From an uncultured Schlesneria sp. (GTDB lineage Bacteria > Planctomycetota > Planctomycetia > Planctomycetales > Planctomycetaceae), in assembly GCA_903840265.1 (NCBI GenBank), contig CAIMFH010000122.1:18399-82398 (forward strand): DNA of 64,000 nucleotides. Reading direction: 5' to 3'. Below, one piece after another: positions 44,398 through 52,486 of this stretch. Both the position numbers and the translations under genes were made by a program. The notes under the pieces are model-generated. The model worked only from the letters and a program-made list of their open reading frames with translations, did no database searches and had not been told where the DNA came from. Each line of letters begins with the position of its first letter. The first letter of the stretch is position 1.

Positions 44398-45671
44398 CCG
44401 TGGCCGCTGTCTCTGAGGTGGAACACGCATCAGTCCAGTCGAATCCACGATTCTACTACGGTTGGGTGAACCTACTGATGGCCTCGGTCGCCATGACCGC
44501 GACCTTGCCAGGAAGAACGCACGGCTTGGGCCTGATATCAAAGCCGTTGACCGAAGACGTTTCGCTCGGCGTCAACGAAGCACTTTTCAGCTATCTGAAT
44601 TTCTGGGCCATCCTGATCGGGGCCGCGATTTGCCTCCCCATCGGCAGGGCGATCGATCGAATCGGCGTTCGCTACGCCTTAGTGGGGGTGGCACTCATAC
44701 TCGGGTTGGCCGTGGCGGCGCAAAGCCAAGTCACGAATTGGATCGGGTTATTGGCGACGCTCATCCTCGTCCGCGGGTTTGGTCAGGGAGCTCTCTCCGT
44801 CGTCAGCATGGCCATGATCGGCAAGTGGTTTACGCGCCGACTCGGCATGGCGATGGGAATCTTCTCCGTGTTGTTGGCAATTGGGTTCATCGCCACGACA
44901 CTGGGGACGGGCTTTGCCGTCGGTGAATATGGTTGGCGCGCGACATGGTTGACCATCGCCGGATGCCTGCTGTTCGGGCTGGTCCCGCTGGGCTGGTTGT
45001 TCGTGCGGAATAGCCCTGAATCGATGGGACTCGCGGTCGACGCACCTCGAACGGCCGCCACGTCAGAAACAGTTGCTCCATTGGACGCCACACTCTGGGA
45101 AGCGCTGCGATCGCCATCATTTTGGATCTTCACCCTCGCCGCCGCGATGTTTAACCTCACCTGGTCGGCGATTACGCTATTTCAAGAGTCATTGCTGGCA
45201 GACCGGGGCTTCGGTCACAACGCGTTTGTACTTGTTATGGGATTGTTGGTGGCCGGGGGTCTGCCTGCTAATCTGCTGACAGGCTGGTTAGCAACGCCTG
45301 AACGCCTTGGTCGTCTGTTGGCAGTCGGGATGTTGATGCTCGCCGTGTCACTGACCGCCTTTCCCTGGTTGCAGACCAGTCTGCACGCGATGTACTACGG
45401 AACGGCCTTAGGCGTCTCGGGCGGGATCATCACGGTCATCTTCTTTTCCGCCTACGGTCAAACGTTTGGCCGAACACATCTCGGCGCGATTCAGGCCACA
45501 GTCCAGGCCGTGTCCGTGTTAGCATCGGCATCCGGCCCCGTCCTGCTCACTTTTAGTAAATCGTACGGCTCGACCACTCCGTTCTTTTATGGGACTGCAG
45601 CGACGGCAATTCTCATGGCAGGGCTGGCATGGACGCTCCCCACCCGACAGCCCTCCTCCGCGATTGAATGA
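44394..45671 (+). CDS. MFS transporter (monocarboxylate/OFA-like branch)
   Basis: 425 residues from ATG 44394, which overlaps the previous stop by ATGA. Twelve membrane segments fit. RFYYGWVNLLMASVAMTATL and the loop RAIDRIGVRYALVG (the MFS GxxxD-like motif A region) are recognisable, and WFTRRLGMAMGIFSVLLAIG resembles the oxalate/formate antiporter and monocarboxylate-porter branch. It may export a product made or handled by the downstream VOC proteins; the solute cannot be named. 15 nt separate it from the first VOC gene. Confidence 0.88.
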   Translation: MTVAAVSEVEHASVQSNPRFYYGWVNLLMASVAMTATLPGRTHGLGLISKPLTEDVSLGVNEALFSYLNFWAILIGAAICLPIGRAIDRIGVRYALVGVALILGLAVAAQSQVTNWIGLLATLILVRGFGQGALSVVSMAMIGKWFTRRLGMAMGIFSVLLAIGFIATTLGTGFAVGEYGWRATWLTIAGCLLFGLVPLGWLFVRNSPESMGLAVDAPRTAATSETVAPLDATLWEALRSPSFWIFTLAAAMFNLTWSAITLFQESLLADRGFGHNAFVLVMGLLVAGGLPANLLTGWLATPERLGRLLAVGMLMLAVSLTAFPWLQTSLHAMYYGTALGVSGGIITVIFFSAYGQTFGRTHLGAIQATVQAVSVLASASGPVLLTFSKSYGSTTPFFYGTAATAILMAGLAWTLPTRQPSSAIE

Positions 45672-45686
45672 ATCCAGGAATCCCCT

Positions 45687-46784
45687 ATGATCGACCTCGT
45701 CGTGTTGCAAGAACCTGCTTCTCCGCCTCTCAACGAGGTCTCGACCGAACCTGTCCGGTTCCACTTGTCGCTGAACGTCTCGAATCTGTCCGATGCCGTC
45801 GCGTTTTATCGGGTCCTCTTCGATCAGGTTCCCGCCAAGCATCATCGCGACTATGCGAAATTCGATGTGCAGCAGCCGCCGGTGGTCTTCTCACTCGTCC
45901 CTCGCGCACCGACGCAAGGGGGCTCGTTAAGCCACCTCGGCTTGCGAGTGCCCGATCGAGCCCTGCTCGACATCTATCGCTCGCGCCTGGAAGCTGCCGG
46001 CATCTGCACTTCGAATCAGGATGCCACCGTCTGCGGCTATGCGAAGCAGGACAAGCTGTGGCTGAGGGATCCCGACGGCAACTTCTGGGAGATCTACCAC
46101 ATCGAAGAGGATGTCGCCCCCGAATCGGTTCGACAAAGCTTGTCGGGAACTGTGGCAAGAAAAGAGTCGCCCAAGTCTCCGACGAGTTGGGAGCACTACC
46201 TCACAACTCCCCTTCCCTCGAGCATCCCGCTGGCCGATCAATCACTGGATGAAGTGCTGCTGACCGGAACATTCAACGCTAACGCCAGCGAAGAATCGCT
46301 GCAGTCGATCGTTCGAGAAGCCTGCCGAGTTCTCAAGCCGGGCGGTCGGCTCAGCACGCACGGCTTGATGGGAAACGCGGCCATCGACGCAGATGTCTCA
46401 CTGCCGGGCATGGCCGCCCTGGTACAACGTATTCCTAACTATCTCGACGTGATGCAGCGTCTCCACGCGGCTGGCTTCGTGAACGTGGAAATCACGAAGT
46501 TCACCGACAAACCGTGGTTCGAACTGAATGGCGTCGCACTGCGAGAGGTCAAAGTCGATGCCTACCGACCTCCCGAAACTCAACAAGGCGCTGAGCGAAC
46601 AGTCCTCTACCGAGGCCCTTTCGTACGACTGGTCGCGGATGATGGCAGCACGTTCACTCGAGGCCAGCGGACTGCCGTGGATGCCGAAGTTTGGGATCTG
46701 CTTCGTCACGGGACATCGGCCGAATCATTCGTCTTTTTCGAAACAGGGATGTCCGGGTCGTGCTCGGCGAGCAACAAGGGATAA
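45687..46784 (+). CDS. ArsI/CadI-like VOC domain fused to a half methyltransferase (paralogue 1)
   Basis: 365 residues. Residues ~22-142 are a vicinal-oxygen-chelate domain close to ArsI/CadI: VRFHLSLNVSNLSDAVAFYR, LSHLGLRVPD and KQDKLWLRDPDGNFWEIYHI; the metal set is H26, H83 and E135. ArsI has a Cys pair just before YAVQDK; here only C116 remains (VCGY). Residues ~168-280 look like the second half of a class I methyltransferase (SLDEVLLTGTFN, REACRVLKPGGRLSTHGLMG), without the SAM-binding motif I. The end (TVLYRGPFVRLVADDGSTFT) resembles, from memory, tails of arsenite-methyltransferase-like proteins. C-As lyase-type activity is an inference. Three nt separate it from paralogue 2. Confidence 0.78.
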   Translation: MIDLVVLQEPASPPLNEVSTEPVRFHLSLNVSNLSDAVAFYRVLFDQVPAKHHRDYAKFDVQQPPVVFSLVPRAPTQGGSLSHLGLRVPDRALLDIYRSRLEAAGICTSNQDATVCGYAKQDKLWLRDPDGNFWEIYHIEEDVAPESVRQSLSGTVARKESPKSPTSWEHYLTTPLPSSIPLADQSLDEVLLTGTFNANASEESLQSIVREACRVLKPGGRLSTHGLMGNAAIDADVSLPGMAALVQRIPNYLDVMQRLHAAGFVNVEITKFTDKPWFELNGVALREVKVDAYRPPETQQGAERTVLYRGPFVRLVADDGSTFTRGQRTAVDAEVWDLLRHGTSAESFVFFETGMSGSCSASNKG

Positions 46785-46787
46785 ATC

Positions 46788-47831
46788 ATGACAGCAGCAT
46801 CCACTCTTGAGCGAGCCAGTTCGACTTCAATGGCTATCGACACGACGGTCTTTCATGTCGGCTTGAACGTCGCCGATCTCGATCGGTCCGTGCGCTTCTA
46901 TACCGTCTTGCTCGGTTGCCCACCGCGCAAGGACTACGGCGACTATGCCAGATTTGAAATTGCCGAACCGCCGCTGGTTGTCGCGCTTTACCCGAGTCCC
47001 CAGGTACCCGGCGGTGCCCTGAATCATGTCGGCCTCCGGTTGCGACACTCCGCGGATCTGGTCGAGGTCCAACGCCGTCTGGAGCAGGCAGGGATGCGGA
47101 CGCAACGCCAGGATGATGTCGAATGCTGTTACTCGCGGCAGACTAAGTTCTGGATCACTGATCCGGACAGCAATCTGTGGGAAATCTACACGCTTCACGA
47201 AGACCTGGAACACTCTGGATTCATCGATCCTCCCGCAACGCCACAGACTTCTCTTCCCCAATCCGTCTGGGAACATCGGCTGACAGAACCGATTCCGCAT
47301 CCGTTGCCATTCCAAGATGATTCGGTCGATGAGATTCGACTGGAAGGGACATTCAACTTACAACTTCCGCCCGCAACATTGCCGCAGCTACTTCAAGAAG
47401 CATATCGCGCATTGCGTTCGGGTGGTCGCATTGTGATCCATGGCCTGGTTGGAGATCGACCTTTTCCGGGGACGCCTCGGCTACCCGGCATGGCCGCGCT
47501 GGTGCAACGAGTTCCCGTCGAGACCGAGCCCGCTGAATGTCTGCGAACCGCCGGATTCGTGGATCTGCACCTCGACAAGCAAGGCGACATTCATTGCTTT
47601 CAGGTCAATGGCGTCGAGTTACGCGAACTGCGAATCTCGGCCACCAAATCGGTCGCCAGCTCTATCGAAATGGTGCAGGTCATTTATAAGGGGCCGTTCG
47701 CCGAGATCGAACTCGATGATGGTGTCAGCATGCGGCGCGGCGAACTGCTGGAATTGCCGCAGAGTGTCGCGGACCGGCTGACGAGCGGACCGGCAGCATC
47801 CGCTTTCGGAGTTCTTCGCCCCGGTAGTTAG
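46788..47831 (+). CDS. ArsI/CadI-like VOC domain fused to a half methyltransferase (paralogue 2)
   Basis: 347 residues, same architecture as its upstream neighbour. VOC: VFHVGLNVADLDRSVRFYT, ALNHVGLRL and KFWITDPDSNLWEIYTLHED, metal residues H23, H80, E132. Here the ArsI-type cysteine pair is intact (C113-C114 in VECCYSRQTK), so this copy is the better candidate for a thiol-binding metalloenzyme. The second domain again starts at the late methyltransferase strands (SVDEIRLEGTFN, QEAYRALRSGGRIVIHGLVG) with no motif I, and ends QVIYKGPFAEIELDDGVSMR. The two genes are likely a tandem duplication whose active-site cysteines have diverged. Overlap or gap to neighbours: 3 nt upstream, 11 nt downstream. 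Confidence 0.8.
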   Translation: MTAASTLERASSTSMAIDTTVFHVGLNVADLDRSVRFYTVLLGCPPRKDYGDYARFEIAEPPLVVALYPSPQVPGGALNHVGLRLRHSADLVEVQRRLEQAGMRTQRQDDVECCYSRQTKFWITDPDSNLWEIYTLHEDLEHSGFIDPPATPQTSLPQSVWEHRLTEPIPHPLPFQDDSVDEIRLEGTFNLQLPPATLPQLLQEAYRALRSGGRIVIHGLVGDRPFPGTPRLPGMAALVQRVPVETEPAECLRTAGFVDLHLDKQGDIHCFQVNGVELRELRISATKSVASSIEMVQVIYKGPFAEIELDDGVSMRRGELLELPQSVADRLTSGPAASAFGVLRPGS

Positions 47832-47842
47832 GGAGAGGCCTG

Positions 47843-49429
47843 ATGAGTCCACTACTGCGAGTGACGATTGGCTTGGCCTTGTTGATGGCAGTGGCGGAGT
47901 CACCACTTGTTCTTTTCGCGCAGACCCCTTCCGAATCGGAACTCGCGGCAAAAATCGATCAGCGGATTGAAGAGGTCCTCGCGGCTCAGTCCGTTACGGT
48001 TTCCGTTCCGGCAGATGACTACGAGTTCCTGCGGCGAGCGTCTCTGGATCTCACTGGCCGCATCCCGACCGTTCGCGAAGTTCATCAGTTTGTTGCCGAC
48101 CAGCGGGCAGATAAACGAGCAATCCTGATTAACGAACTGCTCGAACGACCTCGTCACGCGATGCATCTGGCACGGGTGTGGCGCGACTGGCTCGTCCCTG
48201 AACTGGCAACCATTCCGGAAGCGCGCTACTTCCAACAAGGGTTCGAAGCGTGGTTGGCGGCGAAGTTCCGCGATCGGATCGGCTACGACCGAATCGTGCA
48301 AGAGCTGTTATCTGTCCCTCTTCCAGGGACCAAAGAACAGGCCGAGTACGTCTTCCGTCAGGCCGATCGTCCCAACGCATTGGCCTTCTTCGCCGTCAAG
48401 GATGCCGCACCCGACAAACTGGCCGCGACATCCACACGAGCCTTCTTGAGCATTCAACTGGAATGTGCTCAATGCCATAACCATCCGTTCGCGGAATGGC
48501 GACAGGAACAGTTCTGGAACCAAGCCGCCTTCTTCTCTGGAATTGAACGTCAAGGAGACGGGCTGTTTGCACCTTTAACGGAAGACCCTTTGCGACGCTC
48601 GGTATCACCCGGCGAAGGCAAACCGCTCGTCAGTCCCGCTTACCTGTTTGGACGCGGCGAACAACTGGACCCCAAAGATGCCACCCGGGCGGCGTTTGCT
48701 CAATGGCTCACTGCCCGAGACAACCCTTACTTTGCACGCTCGGCGGTGAATCGCGTCTGGGCGATGTTGTTTGGCGTTGGCCTGGTTCATCCGATCGATG
48801 ACTTCCACGATCAGAATCCCGCCAGTCATCCTGAGATCTTCGAGGAACTGTCGCAGTCCTTCGCTGCGGCGAACTACGATTTTGACTTTCTGTTTCGCGT
48901 GCTCTGCCAGACCAAAGCTTACCAGAGAACCAGCGTCTGGACTGCGACTGAAGTTCCTGACCATCGGCTCTATGCTCGCATGGCGACCAAAGGGCTGTCT
49001 GCCGATCAAGCCTGGGACAGCCTCTCGCTGGCAGTCGGGTGGACGACGACCACCAAAGACCGTGATGCGGACGCATCCGACCGGCTGACGGGTCGCCGTC
49101 GATTCCTGGAACAATTCACACCGCGAAGTTGGCCTGCCGATCCGGAAACCTCCATCAGCCAAGCTCTCTCGTTGATGAACGGCGGGTTGCTCTCGCGGGT
49201 AACCCATATCGACCAGAGCCGCACATTAATTGCCGCCACAGAAACACCCGGCTGGACCGACGACGAACGGCTAACGGCATTGTACCTCGCCTCGCTAGGC
49301 CGTCCTCCCCAGCAACTGGAATTGGAAAAGCTGCGTCAATACTTGAGTCGCAGCAGTGATCACGCTGGTCGTTACGAAGACATCTTCTGGATGCTGCTGA
49401 ACAGCAGTGAGTTTCGGTTGAACCATTAG
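47843..49429 (+). CDS. DUF1549/DUF1553 protein with a CXXCH motif (PSD1-like)
   Basis: 528 residues with a signal peptide (VTIGLALLMAVAESPLVLFA). DUF1549: FLRRASLDLTGRIPTVREV, ELLERPRHAMHLARVWRDWL, then LSIQLECAQCHNHPFAEWRQ, where C208-x-x-C211-H212 is a possible heme-binding motif. DUF1553: SAVNRVWAMLFGVGLVHPID, NPASHPEIFEELSQSF, ALSLMNGGLLSRV and FWMLLNSSEFRLNH at the end. Planctomycete PSD1/DUF1553 proteins usually carry an extra cytochrome domain at the N-terminus, absent here. They are predicted envelope proteins of unknown reaction. The usual DUF1501 partner follows 43 nt later. Confidence 0.9.
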   Translation: MSPLLRVTIGLALLMAVAESPLVLFAQTPSESELAAKIDQRIEEVLAAQSVTVSVPADDYEFLRRASLDLTGRIPTVREVHQFVADQRADKRAILINELLERPRHAMHLARVWRDWLVPELATIPEARYFQQGFEAWLAAKFRDRIGYDRIVQELLSVPLPGTKEQAEYVFRQADRPNALAFFAVKDAAPDKLAATSTRAFLSIQLECAQCHNHPFAEWRQEQFWNQAAFFSGIERQGDGLFAPLTEDPLRRSVSPGEGKPLVSPAYLFGRGEQLDPKDATRAAFAQWLTARDNPYFARSAVNRVWAMLFGVGLVHPIDDFHDQNPASHPEIFEELSQSFAAANYDFDFLFRVLCQTKAYQRTSVWTATEVPDHRLYARMATKGLSADQAWDSLSLAVGWTTTTKDRDADASDRLTGRRRFLEQFTPRSWPADPETSISQALSLMNGGLLSRVTHIDQSRTLIAATETPGWTDDERLTALYLASLGRPPQQLELEKLRQYLSRSSDHAGRYEDIFWMLLNSSEFRLNH

Positions 49430-49472
49430 TCGTCGCTGCAGACGAAATGTTCACGACGATTTGGAGTCGCCT

Positions 49473-50789
49473 ATGTCAGCTAACATCACCGCGTCTCGTC
49501 GACACTGGCTACAAGTGCTCACTGCGTCTTCGCTCGGGCTTTCGGCATCAGGCTGGTTGCCACAACTGGCGTCGGCCGCTGCCGGTGATCCGACGCGCAA
49601 ACGTTCCTGTATCTTGCTGTGGATGAATGGCGGACCGAGCCAGACCGACACTTTCGATCCTAAGCCTGAGCATAAGAACGGTGGACCATTCCGGGCGATT
49701 TCCACGGCGACGCCGGGACTATTCCTGGGAGAGCATCTGTCGAAGCTGGCAACTCATTCCGAAAAGCTGGCTGTCATTCGTTCGATGGAGACGCGCGAAG
49801 GGGATCACGGCCGCGCGACTTTTCACTTGCGAACGGGCAACCTGCCACAGGGTGCGATTCAGTTCCCGGTGCTGGGTTCGTTGGTCGCGAACGAGCGACA
49901 AGAAAGCCATGACTTGCCGGGATTCATCAGCGTCACTCCGCCGCGGCTGTTTGCCCCTGAATCAATTTCGGCTGGTTTCCTTGGACCTCGGTTCGCGCCG
50001 CTGATGGTTGGCCGCGAAGCGCCGGCCGACTATCGCGTTGACGCCGGTGGCGGTGTCCTGAAAGTCCAGGACTTGGAGCGGGCTCGCGGAATCGATTCGC
50101 TGCGGTCGCAAGATCGACTCGAATTGTTGACCGAATTGACACAGGACTTCACGAAGACGCATCCCGGATTGGGAACGGCCGGACACCGCACGGCGTACGA
50201 GCAAGCTCGCCGATTGATGCAGCCCGAAGCCGCCAGCGCGTTTGATCTCGATCAGGAACCAGCCGCACTCCGCGATCGCTATGGACGCCATCGCTTCGGT
50301 CAGGGCTGCCTGTTGGCTCGCCGCTTGATCGAGCGCAAAGTTCCGTTCGTCGAAGTGACGCTGGGGGGCTGGGACACGCACGACGACAACTTCAAGAAGG
50401 TGGCGGACCTGTGCAATGTCCTGGATCCAGCCTGGTCGACGCTACTGGATGACCTTTCCACGCGCGGCTTGCTCGACGACACCCTTGTCGTTTGCATGGG
50501 CGAATTCGGTCGGACGCCCGGGATCAATCCCCGACAGGGACGCGACCACTACCCGCACGCTTGGAGTGTCGTGCTCTCGGGTGGCGGTATTCGTGGCGGA
50601 TCGATCGCAGGCCGCACTGGTAGCGACGGGATGATCGTCGAAGATCGCCCGACTTCGGTGCCCGACTTGTTGGCGACGATCCTACTCGCGCTTGGCCTCG
50701 ACCCACGAAAGCAAAACATGTCGAACGTCAATCGACCCATCCGACTGGCCGACCCCGACGCGAAGCCGCTGTCGGAGATTCTGGCATGA
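49473..50789 (+). CDS. DUF1501 (sulfatase-like) Tat-exported protein
   Basis: 438 residues from ATG 49473 (GGAG 8 nt upstream; the in-frame TTG 49461 is less likely). Signal SRRHWLQVLTASSLGLSASG is twin-arginine-like. Alkaline-phosphatase-superfamily DUF1501 features: CILLWMNGGPSQTDTFDPKP (metal-site strand), VIRSMETREGDHGRATFHLR, LGGWDTHDDNFKK and VVCMGEFGRTPGINPRQGRD with HYPHAWSVVLSGGGIRGGS. Usually partnered with a DUF1549/1553 gene, as here. The reaction is not known; a hydrolase acting on a surface polymer or ester is inferred. It overlaps the EF-hand gene by ATGA at 50786-50789. Confidence 0.92.
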   Translation: MSANITASRRHWLQVLTASSLGLSASGWLPQLASAAAGDPTRKRSCILLWMNGGPSQTDTFDPKPEHKNGGPFRAISTATPGLFLGEHLSKLATHSEKLAVIRSMETREGDHGRATFHLRTGNLPQGAIQFPVLGSLVANERQESHDLPGFISVTPPRLFAPESISAGFLGPRFAPLMVGREAPADYRVDAGGGVLKVQDLERARGIDSLRSQDRLELLTELTQDFTKTHPGLGTAGHRTAYEQARRLMQPEAASAFDLDQEPAALRDRYGRHRFGQGCLLARRLIERKVPFVEVTLGGWDTHDDNFKKVADLCNVLDPAWSTLLDDLSTRGLLDDTLVVCMGEFGRTPGINPRQGRDHYPHAWSVVLSGGGIRGGSIAGRTGSDGMIVEDRPTSVPDLLATILLALGLDPRKQNMSNVNRPIRLADPDAKPLSEILA

Positions 50790-52186
50790 CAGCGATCCTG
50801 CTGTTGCTCGCTCTGACGGGCGCAGAGCCGGAGCAGCAAGCTCATGCTCGACTAATAATCCCCGGCAACTCCTCAGCAGCCGTCCAGTTCGTCATCTCCT
50901 TCGGCGACCAACCGGCCGAGCAAGCTTGGTCAGAATTTCTGGATCATTGGCGAGTCATGTTCGATGCCAACGGCGACGGTCTGCTGAACGCTACAGAAGC
51001 CGACAACGTGCCTGCGCTCACAAACTCGGCAGGCAACGTCGTTCGACTCGATGTCAAAACTGTCGACTCCAACGGCGACGGGCTGTTGAGCCGCGAAGAA
51101 ATCCGGGCCTACTATCGAGGCCGTGGTCTCACCGGGATTCAGACCCTGCCCATTCAAAACGATCTCAGCAGCATTCAAGCCAGTAGCATACTGTGGAGAC
51201 TGCTCGACACCGATCGAGATGACAAGCTATCGCAAAGCGAACTGACCGCGGCCCCGCAACTTCTCAACCGCTGGGACTTGAACGAGGATGAATGTCTGGC
51301 GTTCGACGAACTGCCTCCAGCGATCGCAGGACAACTTCCGACTCCAACGGTCTCGTGGCTGCCCCCTGCTGGAGTTCTGGCCGAGGGATCAGACATTGTG
51401 AGCGTTCCGATCACGCTCAATTCGGTGACGGCTCCACAGAGTCCTGATCCCAGCAAAGATCTAACATCGAAACTCAAGTGGCTCGATCGTCAACGGCTTC
51501 GCCTGACACTTCCCGAAGCGACCGTAACTGTCTTGCTCGGCCAATCGTTGGTAAATCGAATCACTGGGGCGCAGCAGTATCTACTGGGCGAAATCAACAT
51601 GGCTCGCGGCGATCGGCCCTCGCTCGACATCGCGACGATCCAGGCGGATCCGAATTTGGAGTGGTTAGTCCCTTATGTCCCGGTCGCAGATCGTGACAGT
51701 GACAAACAACTCAATGAAGCAGAACTGAAATCGGTTGTCGACTTACTCACAGAAGGAGCCGCTTCGCAGATCAACGTGACTGTTTTGTTTCGTGGGCACA
51801 ACCTGTTCGACCACTTGGACACGAACGCCGACAATCAACTGGATCTGCGAGAACTGATCGCCGCAAACCGCCTTAGGTCAAAGCCCGGCGATGGCACGCC
51901 CACGACTAACGAGTTGCTCACACACCCCGATTTGCCGCTCAGCATCACCGTCAAACTTCATCGTGGTCCAATCGGCGGTCGTTTCGGACGGCTACGAATC
52001 GGCCGACCACCACCCGAAGAAGTGGCACCAAGTCCTCCCTCGACAGAACTTCCGCGGTGGTTCACCGCCATGGATCGCAATCGTGATCACACACTGTCAC
52101 CAAATGAGTTCCTCGGGACGGCCGCTCAATTTGGACAGCTCGACCGCAACGTCGATGGCGTGATTACCGGCGTTGAAGTCAGGTAG
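50786..52186 (+). CDS. Secreted protein with eight EF-hand-like calcium loops
   Basis: 466 residues. Short signal (AILLLLALTGAEPEQQAHA). EF loops: DANGDGLLNATE and DSNGDGLLSREE near residues 60 and 94 (canonical 12-residue loops), then DTDRDDKLSQSE, DLNEDECLAFDE, DRDSDKQLNEAE, DTNADNQLDLRE, DRNRDHTLSPNE and DRNVDGVITGVE. All eight have Asp at position 1 and Asp at 5; two (loops 4 and 8) are less regular. A ~120-residue beta-like segment separates loops 4 and 5. Translationally coupled to DUF1501. A calcium-binding partner of the PSD1/DUF1501 pair is likely. It is the last gene of the operon. Confidence 0.85.
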   Translation: MTAILLLLALTGAEPEQQAHARLIIPGNSSAAVQFVISFGDQPAEQAWSEFLDHWRVMFDANGDGLLNATEADNVPALTNSAGNVVRLDVKTVDSNGDGLLSREEIRAYYRGRGLTGIQTLPIQNDLSSIQASSILWRLLDTDRDDKLSQSELTAAPQLLNRWDLNEDECLAFDELPPAIAGQLPTPTVSWLPPAGVLAEGSDIVSVPITLNSVTAPQSPDPSKDLTSKLKWLDRQRLRLTLPEATVTVLLGQSLVNRITGAQQYLLGEINMARGDRPSLDIATIQADPNLEWLVPYVPVADRDSDKQLNEAELKSVVDLLTEGAASQINVTVLFRGHNLFDHLDTNADNQLDLRELIAANRLRSKPGDGTPTTNELLTHPDLPLSITVKLHRGPIGGRFGRLRIGRPPPEEVAPSPPSTELPRWFTAMDRNRDHTLSPNEFLGTAAQFGQLDRNVDGVITGVEVR

Positions 52187-52486
52187 AGGTGACCGGCACA
52201 ATCTGCCGGGGCGGCCACTATCACCTACGCACAGCGTCTAACTCATTGGCCCTCTTCGTCTGATTCGTGTTCCGAGTCTGGCGTAACTTCTCCCCGACAA
52301 CCGCCAAAACCGGATCTTTGGGAAAAATCAGCACAGTCTCCCAAATCGGCTGTATCGCGTCGATCGCTACAACCGATACGAAAGATGAGGCTCGGTGTTT
52401 CGAGCCGTTCCGTATACACGTCACATTTGAAGGCTGGTTCGTCAGCCGTTTGTCTGGCGGTTACACATCCGCGGAAGGAGCCGACT

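Noticed and set aside
44394..45671. MFS gene as ArsJ-type arsenical exporter
   Set aside because: ArsJ normally pairs with a GAPDH gene, which is absent, and the motifs look closer to the oxalate/formate-monocarboxylate branch.
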